DNA of 64,000 nt, from positions 682,001 to 746,000 of the forward strand of contig NZ_CP019698.1 in NCBI RefSeq assembly GCF_002005145.1, written 5' to 3'. A program made the position numbers and the translations under genes. Origin of the DNA: Desulforamulus ferrireducens (GTDB lineage Bacteria; Bacillota; Desulfotomaculia; Desulfotomaculales; Desulfotomaculaceae). Each line of letters starts with the position of its first letter. The first letter of the stretch is position 1. Shown in pieces: positions 31,005 through 39,152 of this stretch. Under the pieces are notes generated by a model that made no database searches, was not told the origin of the DNA, and saw nothing but the letters and a program-made list of their open reading frames with translations.

Positions 31005-33191
31005 ATGGCTAAAAAACTTGGATTTTTCCTTTGCACAGGTTGCGGCATTGGCGAAGCCCTCGATGCAGCGGCTTTAACAAAAGTGGCAGCCAAAGAATAT
31101 AAAGTGCCTGTTTGTCATGAGCATGGTTACCTCTGCTCGGCAGAAGGTGTACAGTTAATTAAATCCGAAATTGAAGCACAGGGTGTAGATGGCCTGGTAA
31201 TTGCTGCATGTTCTAACCGTGTAAATGGCGACGTCTTTAACTTCCCTGGCGTGTTTGTGGATCGTGTAAACCTGCGCGAACAAGTAATTTGGGTACACGA
31301 AGCCGACGACGAAGATACACAAATGCTGGCAGAAGACCAGATTCGTATGGGTATAGAAAAGATCAAAGCGGGCGAAGTTCCTGTGCCCTATATTGGTGAG
31401 AACCTGTCCAAGGCCGTTTTAGTGGTAGGCGGTGGCTTGGCTGGTATGACAGCAGCTCTGGAAGCAGCTAAAGCCGGCTATCCTGTAGTGCTGGTAGAAA
31501 AAGAAGCTACCCTGGGTGGTTGGTTAAACAAAGTTTATAAAACCACACCCATGGCCGCACCCTTTAATGCCCCGGAAGACCCCAATGTTGCTGGTCGGAT
31601 AGCTGAAATAGAGGCTAATCCCAATATTAAGGTCTTCACCGGTGCAGTAATCGAAAAAATTTCCGGCGGTCCTGGCATGTTCGATGCTGAAATTAATCAG
31701 GGCGGCAACATTGTGGCTGAAAGAGTAGGTGCCATAATTTTGGCTACTGGCTCTAAGCCCAATGAAGATAAGTTGGATTACCTGGGCTATGGTAAATATC
31801 CCAATGTCATTACCCATGCTGAATTTGAAGCCAGGGCTAAGGCCGGTCAAATCGGTGCTCAGAAGGTTGCCTTTATCCAGTGTGCCGGTTCCCGTGATGC
31901 CGAGCGTTTGCCCTATTGCTCTGCAGCCTGCTGCATTGAGACATTAAAACAAACCATTATCCTTAAAGAACTGGCTCCGGAAGCTATGGCTTACGTCTTC
32001 TATAAAGATATCCGTAGCTCTGGACAATATGAACACTTCTATAAGGCTGCTCAGGAAACCGGTGCTGTCTTTATTAAGGGTGAAATTACCGGTATTTCTG
32101 AAGCTGGTGGCAAGTTAGTTGTAGAATCTGAAGATATTTTACTGGGCGGCAACGCCAAAGTAGAAGACATCGATTTAGTAGTACTGGCCAATGGTATGAT
32201 CCCCAGCAACAAAGCTACAGAAGCAATCGTAGCTGCTGCTGGTGAGGGTGACGCTGCCAGTGAAGCCGCTGCTACTCAGGAAGCCGCGGAGAAGATCCTG
32301 AATTTGCAATACAGACAGGGACCTGAACTGCCCAACCTGAAATATGGTTTCCCGGATTCACACTTTATTTGCTTCCCCTATGAAACACGCCGTACCGGTA
32401 TTTATGCCTGCGGTAGTGTAAGAGCTCCTATGGATATGGCCAAGGCTGTGGGCGATGCCACCGGTGCTGCCCTGAAGGCTATCCAAGCTGTGGAAGCCAC
32501 TGCTGGCGGTGCTGCCGTGCATCCAAGAAGCGGCGACCTGTCCTATCCTGAGTTTGCTTTACAACGCTGCACCCAGTGCAAGAGATGTACTGAAGAGTGT
32601 CCCTTTGGTGCCATTAACGAAGATGAAAAGGGCAACCCGCTACCCAACCCCACCCGTTGCAGAAGATGTGGTACCTGTATGGGTGCTTGCCCCGAACGTA
32701 TTATTTCCTTCAAGAACTACTCTGTGGGCATGATTGGTAACATGGTTAAAGCAGTGGAAGTTCCTGAGGAAGATGAAGAAAAGCCAAGAATCCTTGTTCT
32801 GGCTTGCGAAAATGATGCTATGCCTGCCCTGGATATGGCTGGTATCAACCGCCTGAAGTACAATTCCTGGGTGCGTATTGTACCTGTTAGATGTCTAGGC
32901 TCCTTGAACTTGGTCTGGATTGCTGATTCCATGTCCAAGGGCTTTGATGGTGTATTGCTGTTAGGCTGCAAACATGGCGACGACTATCAATGCCACTTTA
33001 TGAAGGGCTCCGAGTTAGCTGAAATCCGTCTGTCCAAGGTTTCTGAGACTCTGGATCGCTTGGGCCTGGAATCCGAGCGGGTGCGCATGATCCAGATTAA
33101 CATTATGGATTATGCTGAGCTACCCAAGATCATCGACAAGTTTGCCGAGGATCTCGAAGAGTTTGGCCCCAACCCGATGAAGGGCTTCTAA
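31005..33191 (+). CDS. qmoB: QmoB, HdrA/MvhD-like flavoprotein
   Basis: The 728-residue protein has, in order: an N-terminal Cys domain (LCTGCGIGEALD, CHEHGYLCSAEG); an FAD fold (VLVVGGGLAGMTAALEAAK) with FIQCAGSRDAERLPYCS; a ferredoxin domain with two [4Fe-4S] motifs (CTQCKRCTEECPFGAI, CRRCGTCMGACPERII); and an MvhD-like [2Fe-2S] domain (LACENDAMPALD, VRCLGSLNL, GCKHGDDYQCHF). It is the electron-distributing subunit of Qmo. No qmoC follows: the next element is a terminator. The membrane-bound partner must be encoded elsewhere or be replaced by HdrBC. Confidence 0.94.
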   Translation: MAKKLGFFLCTGCGIGEALDAAALTKVAAKEYKVPVCHEHGYLCSAEGVQLIKSEIEAQGVDGLVIAACSNRVNGDVFNFPGVFVDRVNLREQVIWVHEADDEDTQMLAEDQIRMGIEKIKAGEVPVPYIGENLSKAVLVVGGGLAGMTAALEAAKAGYPVVLVEKEATLGGWLNKVYKTTPMAAPFNAPEDPNVAGRIAEIEANPNIKVFTGAVIEKISGGPGMFDAEINQGGNIVAERVGAIILATGSKPNEDKLDYLGYGKYPNVITHAEFEARAKAGQIGAQKVAFIQCAGSRDAERLPYCSAACCIETLKQTIILKELAPEAMAYVFYKDIRSSGQYEHFYKAAQETGAVFIKGEITGISEAGGKLVVESEDILLGGNAKVEDIDLVVLANGMIPSNKATEAIVAAAGEGDAASEAAATQEAAEKILNLQYRQGPELPNLKYGFPDSHFICFPYETRRTGIYACGSVRAPMDMAKAVGDATGAALKAIQAVEATAGGAAVHPRSGDLSYPEFALQRCTQCKRCTEECPFGAINEDEKGNPLPNPTRCRRCGTCMGACPERIISFKNYSVGMIGNMVKAVEVPEEDEEKPRILVLACENDAMPALDMAGINRLKYNSWVRIVPVRCLGSLNLVWIADSMSKGFDGVLLLGCKHGDDYQCHFMKGSELAEIRLSKVSETLDRLGLESERVRMIQINIMDYAELPKIIDKFAEDLEEFGPNPMKGF

Positions 33192-33201
33192 TTAAAATAA
33201 C

Positions 33202-33228
33202 AAAAAACCCCGCCAAGCGGGGTTTTTT
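33202..33228 (+). terminator. Terminator of the sulfate-reduction cluster
   Basis: AAAAAACCCCGC/GCGGGGTTTTTT, a perfect 12-bp stem with a 3-base loop, works in either direction. Confidence 0.95.
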
Positions 33229-33269
33229 GTATCTTTCAGATAATCATGCCGCTGGGGCTGAACCATCAG

Positions 33270-33340
33270 TGAATGAAAATTATTCAGTATCTTTAGGAAA
33301 CTAAGACTTACGCCTGCATCCTAAAAGACTTGGTGTAAGC
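33270..33340 (+). repeat. Dispersed repeat E, copy 1
   Basis: TGAATGAAAATTATTC (33270-33285) and, after about 18 bases, AGACTTACGCCTGCATCC continuing to GGTGTAAGC (33304-33340). Both blocks recur in the same order in inverted orientation at 42275-42352. The second block can fold as CTTACGCC/GGTGTAAG. Confidence 0.7.
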
Positions 33341-33368
33341 ATTAGTTTTCTTTTTACTAAATCTAGTC

Positions 33369-33515
33369 TTATGCCTCTGGTTGTTCCTCCTCACGACCTA
33401 TGGCAAAAAATTTTTTCATAATTTCTACCATCACTTTACTGGTTTCAATTTCATTGTGAACATTACATTTATCCATTTCTTCCTGAGCCCAGGCAGCAAA
33501 TTCATTCATAGTCAT
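33369..33515 (-). CDS. Small conserved-looking protein, 48 residues
   Basis: A short minus-strand gene. The product begins MTMNEFAAWAQEEMDKCNVH and ends in an acidic tail. It is soluble and helical, with one Cys-x2-His pair. A good ribosome site (GGAGGG, 7 bases before ATG 33515) and a TATAAT box on the minus strand (33540-33535) support expression. It is oriented against qmoB, beyond the cluster terminator. Function unknown. Confidence 0.65.
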   Translation of the reverse strand: MTMNEFAAWAQEEMDKCNVHNEIETSKVMVEIMKKFFAIGREEEQPEA

Positions 33516-33692
33516 AATAAATCCCTCCATGGTTATTATAGATGCGGGGTTACAAAACGGGACGTTTAGGAAAATGTAGCAGGTGTTTAACGCATGACAA
33601 ACAGCTCTTGAGCCTTATGACAAAATTGCAAGGCTTTATAACGTACAGAGCAACACCTCCTAAATTTATTATAAAAATTCCCCAGAAACCCC

Positions 33693-33721
33693 TTGCGTAT
33701 ATACCCCGTTAGTGCTACAAT
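33693..33721 (+). promoter_or_regulatory. Strong sigma-A-like promoter without a following gene
   Basis: TTGCGT (33693-33698), 17-base spacer, TACAAT (33716-33721). Predicted start near 33728. No gene follows before a terminator at 33931. Confidence 0.6.
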
Positions 33722-33727
33722 AACCAT

Positions 33728-33978
33728 GAAGGTAGTGACAACTTTCGGTTGTCATAAGTGTTATTGTAAAGCACTATATGTTTTTTATATACCGAGGCAG
33801 AGTATTGTCTTGGTTACATTTGTTGGCCGGGAATTTGTCATGATACTAGCATAAATTCTTAATTACTTCAATCCCCAAAGAAACACTTAGACCAAAGAAT
33901 ATTATGTCAAAAATTAATATAGAAAGTGACAAAACCCTCCCCGTATACCATACAAAAACGAGGAGGGTTTTCGTATTT
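33728..33978 (+). ncRNA. Candidate structured small RNA of about 250 nt
   Basis: Between a good promoter and a terminator lie two hairpins: TGACAAC/GTTGTCA with loop TTTCG (33736-33754) and ACCGAGGCA/TGTCTTGGT (33791-33814, two G-U pairs). The terminator is AAAACCCTCC/GGAGGGTTTT (33931-33940, 33962-33971) with an inner CGT/ACG, ending TTTTCGTATTT. No open frame with a ribosome site is contained; a 42-codon frame from ATG 33726 has none. The RNA family was not recognised. Confidence 0.45.
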
Positions 33979-34163
33979 ATGAGTTATATAAAGATTACTT
34001 AAATTTTGACGATTATAATATCAAGTAGTTAACATAATCAGCAAAAAACATTAGCGTTCAACAGAGTTCGATATCTCTCGTAAAAAATTGTGGAAAGTTA
34101 GATGCAGGAATATTACGGTAAAAGTAGAATAATTTATAATCTGAAAACTTTTTGGAGGTTAAC
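33979..34163 (+). promoter_or_regulatory. Promoter region of the HD-GYP gene
   Basis: AT-rich. TTGTGG (34088-34093), 17 bases, TATTAC (34111-34116) is a plausible promoter. A TTTATAAT at about 34133-34140 is an alternative minus 10. GGAGGT precedes the gene. Confidence 0.45.
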
Positions 34164-35285
34164 ATGAGGCGGGTTGCAATAGATAACTTAAGGCCAGGTA
34201 TGAAGGTAGGTCGCGCTATTCAAAATAGCAGCGGCTACACGCTTTTAAATGCTGGTGTAATCCTAAATGAGAAATACATAGCTCGCCTGAGACTGTTGGG
34301 TATTCCATCACTATATATCGATGATGGTTTTTTACCTGATATACATGTTGAGGATGTAATATCAGATCAAATCAGGCTTAAAGCTGTTAGACAAGTTAAA
34401 GAGATTCTGCAAAAGCACTCCAATTCCATGGGTGAAAGTAACTGGGAAACGGAAAAACTTTATAATACCATCAGTGAGATGATTGACCAATTGCTCAGTG
34501 ATCCACAGCTGATTGTAGAACTAACTGATATTCGCTCCATGGATGACTACGTTTTTGCTCACTCTGTAAATGTATGTGTGTTGGCCTTGATGACAGGAAT
34601 TTCCATGGGATATGAGCGCCCCAAGCTACACCATCTGGGGATGGGTGCCTTGTTACATGATATAGGCAAGATTTTGGTGCCAAAACAAATTTTAAACAAG
34701 CCGGGAGCCCTAACCGAAGAAGAATACAGTATAGTTAAGAAACATCCGGAGTTTGGGCTACAGATATTGAAAAATAATACCCAGGTTAGCAGTTTGTCTA
34801 AGTTGGTGGTTTACCAACATCATGAACGTTACAGCGGGGAAGGTTACCCTCAGGGTTTAAAGGATATTGAAATACATGAATTTGCCCAAATCACCGGCAT
34901 GGTGGATATGTATGACGCGCTAACATCTGATAGAGTCTATCGGAAGGCTTTTCTACCTCACGAAGCCTATGAAATGATATCTGGCGCCGGGGATTATCTA
35001 TTCTCCTATCACCTTATAGAACCATTTCTTTCCAATATCGCTGCTTATCCTGCCGGTACACCGGTAGAACTGAGCAGCGGTGAGATAGCGGTGGTGGTGG
35101 GTACCAAGAAGGGCTATTCCCTCTACCCAAGGGTTAGGTTGTTATACGACAAAAAAAGGCGCCCAGTAACTTCGGTAGAAGAGATCGATCTCATGGATCA
35201 CCGTAGCTTGGTTATTATTCGGGTTTTAGATGACATAGATGAATTCACTAGTAACCAGGATAAATCTAATAATATTAATGGATAA
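34164..35285 (+). CDS. HD-GYP domain protein, probable c-di-GMP phosphodiesterase
   Basis: The 373-residue protein has an N-terminal DUF3391-like region, then an HD-GYP domain: HSVNVCVLAL, LLHDIGKILVP, KHPEFG, HHERYSGEGYPQGL and MVDMYDALTSDRVYRKA. The HD pair and the GYP triad are complete, so hydrolysis of c-di-GMP is likely. No receiver or membrane domain. Start ATG 34164 is set by TTGGAGGT, which itself could be read as an in-frame TTG start but is the ribosome site. A terminator overlaps the stop codon. Confidence 0.9.
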   Translation: MRRVAIDNLRPGMKVGRAIQNSSGYTLLNAGVILNEKYIARLRLLGIPSLYIDDGFLPDIHVEDVISDQIRLKAVRQVKEILQKHSNSMGESNWETEKLYNTISEMIDQLLSDPQLIVELTDIRSMDDYVFAHSVNVCVLALMTGISMGYERPKLHHLGMGALLHDIGKILVPKQILNKPGALTEEEYSIVKKHPEFGLQILKNNTQVSSLSKLVVYQHHERYSGEGYPQGLKDIEIHEFAQITGMVDMYDALTSDRVYRKAFLPHEAYEMISGAGDYLFSYHLIEPFLSNIAAYPAGTPVELSSGEIAVVVGTKKGYSLYPRVRLLYDKKRRPVTSVEEIDLMDHRSLVIIRVLDDIDEFTSNQDKSNNING

Positions 35286-35315
35286 AACATCCTGGCTTGC
35301 TAGGATGTTTTATAT
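35284..35315 (+). terminator. Terminator after the HD-GYP gene
   Basis: The perfect 10-bp stem AAAACATCCT/AGGATGTTTT with an 8-base loop, then TATATTTTG. Confidence 0.85.
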
Positions 35316-35355
35316 TTTGTATATGGGAATAATAATAATATCGGGGGTTGATAGA

Positions 35356-36510
35356 ATGACAAAGTGGAAAAAAATGGTAACCGGACTTACAGTCTTTTTG
35401 GTAGTCTTGTCTGTCTTAGTTTTCACACCAGGCTGTTCTTTAATCAAAGAAATAAATCCCCAGACACAACAGCAAAGCAATGAGCAGCCGCGGGGAGGAG
35501 TAGCCAATGCCGGTTTACCTGGTGTGGGTCCGGATACCATTGCCAATATTGTGGAACAAGCCAGTCCGGCAGTGGTAAAGATCACTACTGTAGTGAAGGT
35601 GGGTGGCTATACCAACAACCCATATTTTAACGATCCGCTATTTCGTCAGTTCTTTGGCTTCGGCCTTGAGCCCCAGTATGAAAATGGTTTAGGTTCAGGA
35701 TTTTTAATTTCTAAGGATGGCTATATTCTGACCAACTCACATGTGGTGGAAGGAGCCCAGAGTATAAGTGTTCTGATTAAAAATCACCAAAAACCTTACC
35801 AGGCAAAATTAGTGGGTGCTGATCCTTCCTTGGACTTGGCAGTATTAAAAATTGAAGGAGATAATTTTCCTACCCTTCCTTTAGGGGATTCTAATAAAAT
35901 TAGAGTTGGCAACTGGGTAATTGCCATTGGCAGTCCCTTTGGCTTAGAAGATACTGTGACCATTGGTGTTATTAGTGCTAAAGAACGACCGCTGGAGATT
36001 AATGGCCGTACCTTTGAACATTTACTGCAGACTGATGCCTCCATTAACCCTGGCAACAGCGGTGGTCCTCTGCTGAACCTCAATGGTGAAGTAATTGGTA
36101 TTAATACGGCCATTAATGCCCAGGCCCAGGGCATTGGTTTTGCCATTCCCACCAGCACAGTGAAAGAAGTATTGGATGACCTTATCCAAAAGGGCAAAGT
36201 GGTACGTCCCTGGATTGGTGTGCAAATTCAACAGGTGACTCCGGATATAGCTAATTTCCTGGGTTATGATGGATCTGAGGGGGCCGTAATTTACGGTGTT
36301 GTCGCCGGTGGTCCGGCCGCTAAAGCAGGCATGAAAGAAGGGGACATCGTCTTATCCATTGATGGCAGCAAAATCGCATCACCCGATGAATTAATCAAAG
36401 TATTGCAGAAAAAGAAAGTAGGAGTAGAATTGGAGATTGAAGTATTCCGTCAGGGGAAAACCATTAAAATTAAAGTAACCACAGCGGAAAGGCCCGGCAA
36501 TATTAAGTAA
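35356..36510 (+). CDS. HtrA/DegP-like serine protease with PDZ domain, probable lipoprotein
   Basis: The 384-residue protein has an N-terminal signal with basic start and hydrophobic core ending VLVFTPGCSL. The Cys there fits a lipobox, so it may be anchored outside the membrane. Trypsin-like domain: catalytic His in TNSHVVEGA, Asp in DPSLDLAVLKI, Ser in NPGNSGGPL. One PDZ domain (about 285-375). HtrA proteins degrade or refold misfolded exported proteins. Start ATG 35356 is preferred over in-frame upstream starts that overlap the HD-GYP gene. Confidence 0.92.
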   Translation: MTKWKKMVTGLTVFLVVLSVLVFTPGCSLIKEINPQTQQQSNEQPRGGVANAGLPGVGPDTIANIVEQASPAVVKITTVVKVGGYTNNPYFNDPLFRQFFGFGLEPQYENGLGSGFLISKDGYILTNSHVVEGAQSISVLIKNHQKPYQAKLVGADPSLDLAVLKIEGDNFPTLPLGDSNKIRVGNWVIAIGSPFGLEDTVTIGVISAKERPLEINGRTFEHLLQTDASINPGNSGGPLLNLNGEVIGINTAINAQAQGIGFAIPTSTVKEVLDDLIQKGKVVRPWIGVQIQQVTPDIANFLGYDGSEGAVIYGVVAGGPAAKAGMKEGDIVLSIDGSKIASPDELIKVLQKKKVGVELEIEVFRQGKTIKIKVTTAERPGNIK

Positions 36511-36514
36511 GGTC

Positions 36515-36546
36515 AAGCAGGACATGGCGTCCTGCTTATTTTTTTG
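36515..36546 (+). terminator. Terminator after htrA
   Basis: AAGCAGGAC/GTCCTGCTT with loop ATGGC, then ATTTTTTTT. Confidence 0.93.
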
Positions 36547-36612
36547 CCCGGGTAAAGAATATAATAGTGAAAATCAAACCTAACCTGGGCAAACTAGGGC
36601 TGGAGGTGCGAG

Positions 36613-37884
36613 ATGGAATTTTTAATTCCCTATGGCAAAACTGTGTTACCCATAAGCTTAGACAAAGAAAATGTGGCAGACTGCATAGCTTTACCCAAAG
36701 ATTTAACCACTCAGGGGCAAGAGATAGTAGCTGCTGCCCTGAGTACCCCCATAGAAAGTCCTAAATTACAAAAACTAGCCCAACAAAAAAAGCATGGGCC
36801 GGTGATTATTCTTGTTACTGATGTTTCCCGCCCCATTCCATATCACGATGTATTGCCGCCTGTTCTCCAAGAGCTAAAAAAGGGAGGCATTACCGACCAG
36901 GAAATAAAGTTTATCATTGCCACCGGAGCCCACCGCCCTAATACAGCAGCAGAAAACCGACAGGTATTTGCTAGCCTGGTAGACCAATACCCCTTTGTTA
37001 ACCATGATTGTGACAATAACCTGAAAAACCTGGGTACGCTAACCGATGGGGTAGAACTGCAAATCAATGCCGAGGTAGCCGATGCCGGTCTTTTGCTTAC
37101 CATCGGCTGTATCATGCCCCATAATCTGGCTGGTTTTTCCGGTGGACCAAAGATGATCTTGCCAGGTGTAGCTGGTAGAAAAACCATCGAAGCAAACCAC
37201 AGTTTGCTCAATCAGCGGCATGTAGGACCGGGTGAAATAGAAAACAACCCCATATCACAGCAAATGCTGGAGGCGCTACGTTTGACAGGGGTAGCTTTTA
37301 GCCTCAATGTTATACTAAACTCCCAAAATAAGATTATCCGGGCCTATGCCGGACATCCGGTTGTAGCCTGGCAAGTTGGCTGTCAGCACTGTCGACAACT
37401 ATATCAGTTGGCTTTGCCGGCACCGGCAGAGGTGGTCATAGTAGGTGGCGGGGGCTACCCCAGGGATGCCAACCTCTACCAAGCGGTCAAGGCACTGGTG
37501 AATGGAAGCCGCTTTGTCAAGGAGGGAGGAACCATTGTTCTCTTGGCTAAATGTCAAGAGGGCATGGGGGAACCACTCTTTAAGCAATGGATGCAGGAGG
37601 CTAAAAATCCTGAAGAAGTATTGGCACGCTTTAAAGCTACAGGTTTTCAATTAGGTGCCCACAAGGCTTATATACTTTGTAAAATATTAAAAAATAAAGA
37701 AGTGATTCTTGTTTCCGATCTGGCCAATACAGACCAACAAGTACCACTTCTAAAAAATGCAGCAAACTGGGAAAGTGCTGCCAAATTCATTGTTGAAAAA
37801 CACGGAGCAAACTACCGAGCCTTAATCTTGCCCCTGGCAGGGTTGGTATTTCCACTCTCTGGCCAAGAAATACCATCTAAATAA
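36613..37884 (+). CDS. LarA-family nickel-pincer lactate racemase-like enzyme
   Basis: The 423-residue protein keeps the key LarA residues at the right distances: Asp70 and Arg73 (TDVSRP), His107 (ATGAHRP), His170 and Lys180 (PHNLAGFSGGPK; Lys180 corresponds to the cofactor-bound Lys) and His196 (EANHSLL, nickel ligand). LarA enzymes use a nickel pincer nucleotide made by LarB/C/E, which are not in the window. The homologue may act on lactate or another 2-hydroxyacid; lactate is a common substrate of sulfate reducers. Its last 73 bases overlap the convergent deacetylase gene. GGAGGTG precedes ATG. Confidence 0.88.
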   Translation: MEFLIPYGKTVLPISLDKENVADCIALPKDLTTQGQEIVAAALSTPIESPKLQKLAQQKKHGPVIILVTDVSRPIPYHDVLPPVLQELKKGGITDQEIKFIIATGAHRPNTAAENRQVFASLVDQYPFVNHDCDNNLKNLGTLTDGVELQINAEVADAGLLLTIGCIMPHNLAGFSGGPKMILPGVAGRKTIEANHSLLNQRHVGPGEIENNPISQQMLEALRLTGVAFSLNVILNSQNKIIRAYAGHPVVAWQVGCQHCRQLYQLALPAPAEVVIVGGGGYPRDANLYQAVKALVNGSRFVKEGGTIVLLAKCQEGMGEPLFKQWMQEAKNPEEVLARFKATGFQLGAHKAYILCKILKNKEVILVSDLANTDQQVPLLKNAANWESAAKFIVEKHGANYRALILPLAGLVFPLSGQEIPSK

Positions 37885-39152
37885 CGCTGCAACAGCTCCT
37901 TTTTGGAGATAACTACCTTTTTCGGTACTAATTTATGCCACTGACGTCTTACATGGGAGAGACCGCCGGGGTGTAGCAGGAACATCAGCCAGCGCTGGTA
38001 CCAGGTAACCAGCGGACGCAGCAGGGGGGGCAGATCGTAAACAGTAAAGCCTAATTGCTTAGTGCCCCGGTGAATCATAGTGATACCCATTATCGCCTTA
38101 ATACCTTGATAATTAGGCTCGGATGAGATGACCTTGGCCAGCAGGGGTAAAGAACGCCGTGTTTCCCGTAACAGCATAATGCCCACCGATTCTAAGGAAC
38201 GGGCAGTTGAAGCTATATGCTGCAGCAAATGATTATTAAAGTGCAGTTCCAGTACCTTATCCCCCGGCGTTACCAGTGTTCCGTCTGTCAGCCTCATCTC
38301 ACTACCCCGGTAATTTCGGACAGCCAGACGAAACAGCTGATTTTCGCCTTCGGCCAAAGGTTTTAAACCCGCCAGTCGCTCAAAACAAAGTTCCCAAATT
38401 TGCCATAGGTTTTGCAGGCCTTTTTTTATTAGACCCATTTCACGGTACAAATACAATTCTTCCAAGGTAACCGGTTGTAACCCCCGGGCCTGTAGCTGTT
38501 GTAGTATCTGTGGCAATGCCTCTAACATCTGTTGGGGGCCCTGGGCTGCGGCACCTGGTCCGGTGCTGCGGTCATGGAAAACAATAATAGAGCCGGCTTT
38601 TACCTTGCGCATAACTAATTCTACCATGCGCTGAGAGGTGATTCGGCCAGACCAGTCCCAACTCATAAAGGACCAAAGTACGGTTGTATATCTTTGTTTC
38701 CATAAATAAAGCAGGGAACAAAGATTAAATATGCCCCAGGAAGGACGAAAAAAATGGCATTTTTCACCGGTAACAGCTTCAATGCTTGCCAGTCCTTGTT
38801 TTATCTCCCTCAGGGAAGCCAGTGGACCCTGCAGCCAGCAAAAACAGTGCCCCTCACCGTGGCTTCCGATGGTATGGCCCTCTGAATTAATTCTTTGTAC
38901 TAATTCCGGATGCTCCTTGGCGTACTGCCCCACCAGGAAAAAGCTAGCCTTAGCCTGATGGGCTTTTAAAATATCCAGTACTTGACCGGTATAATGGGGG
39001 TCTGGGCCATCATCAAAGGTTAATGCTACCCTGCCGGAAAATTTATTGCCACTGGCAAAAATACCCAAATGGAGACAGCGTGTCAGGAATGTTGGCGGTA
39101 GGGTGTAAATAGCCACCAGCAAGCCAGCGAGCTTTAAAATGTCTAACCACAT
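37812..39152 (-). CDS. Polysaccharide deacetylase (NodB-fold) with C-terminal extension
   Basis: The 446-residue protein has a membrane-spanning N-terminus (LAGLLVAIYTLPPTFL), then a NodB domain: VALTFDDGPDP (metal Asp pair), EGHTIGSHGEGH (His ligands), FRPSWG and IIVFHD. About 230 more residues follow without a recognised domain. It probably removes N-acetyl or related groups from a cell-wall or exopolysaccharide. Its ATG overlaps the MFS gene end by 10 bases, behind GGGGTGAT. The C-terminal coding end overlaps larA tail to tail. Confidence 0.88.
   Translation of the reverse strand: MWLDILKLAGLLVAIYTLPPTFLTRCLHLGIFASGNKFSGRVALTFDDGPDPHYTGQVLDILKAHQAKASFFLVGQYAKEHPELVQRINSEGHTIGSHGEGHCFCWLQGPLASLREIKQGLASIEAVTGEKCHFFRPSWGIFNLCSLLYLWKQRYTTVLWSFMSWDWSGRITSQRMVELVMRKVKAGSIIVFHDRSTGPGAAAQGPQQMLEALPQILQQLQARGLQPVTLEELYLYREMGLIKKGLQNLWQIWELCFERLAGLKPLAEGENQLFRLAVRNYRGSEMRLTDGTLVTPGDKVLELHFNNHLLQHIASTARSLESVGIMLLRETRRSLPLLAKVISSEPNYQGIKAIMGITMIHRGTKQLGFTVYDLPPLLRPLVTWYQRWLMFLLHPGGLSHVRRQWHKLVPKKVVISKKELLQRYLDGISWPESGNTNPARGKIKAR

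Noticed and set aside
33381-33569. 62-codon plus-strand frame opposite the 48-residue gene
   Set aside because: Antisense shadow: the minus-strand frame has a good ribosome site and more protein-like composition.
33726-33854. 42-codon frame inside the candidate small RNA (MKVVTTFGCH...)
   Set aside because: No ribosome site, start codon at the predicted transcription start, and codons interrupted by two hairpins; not supported as a gene.
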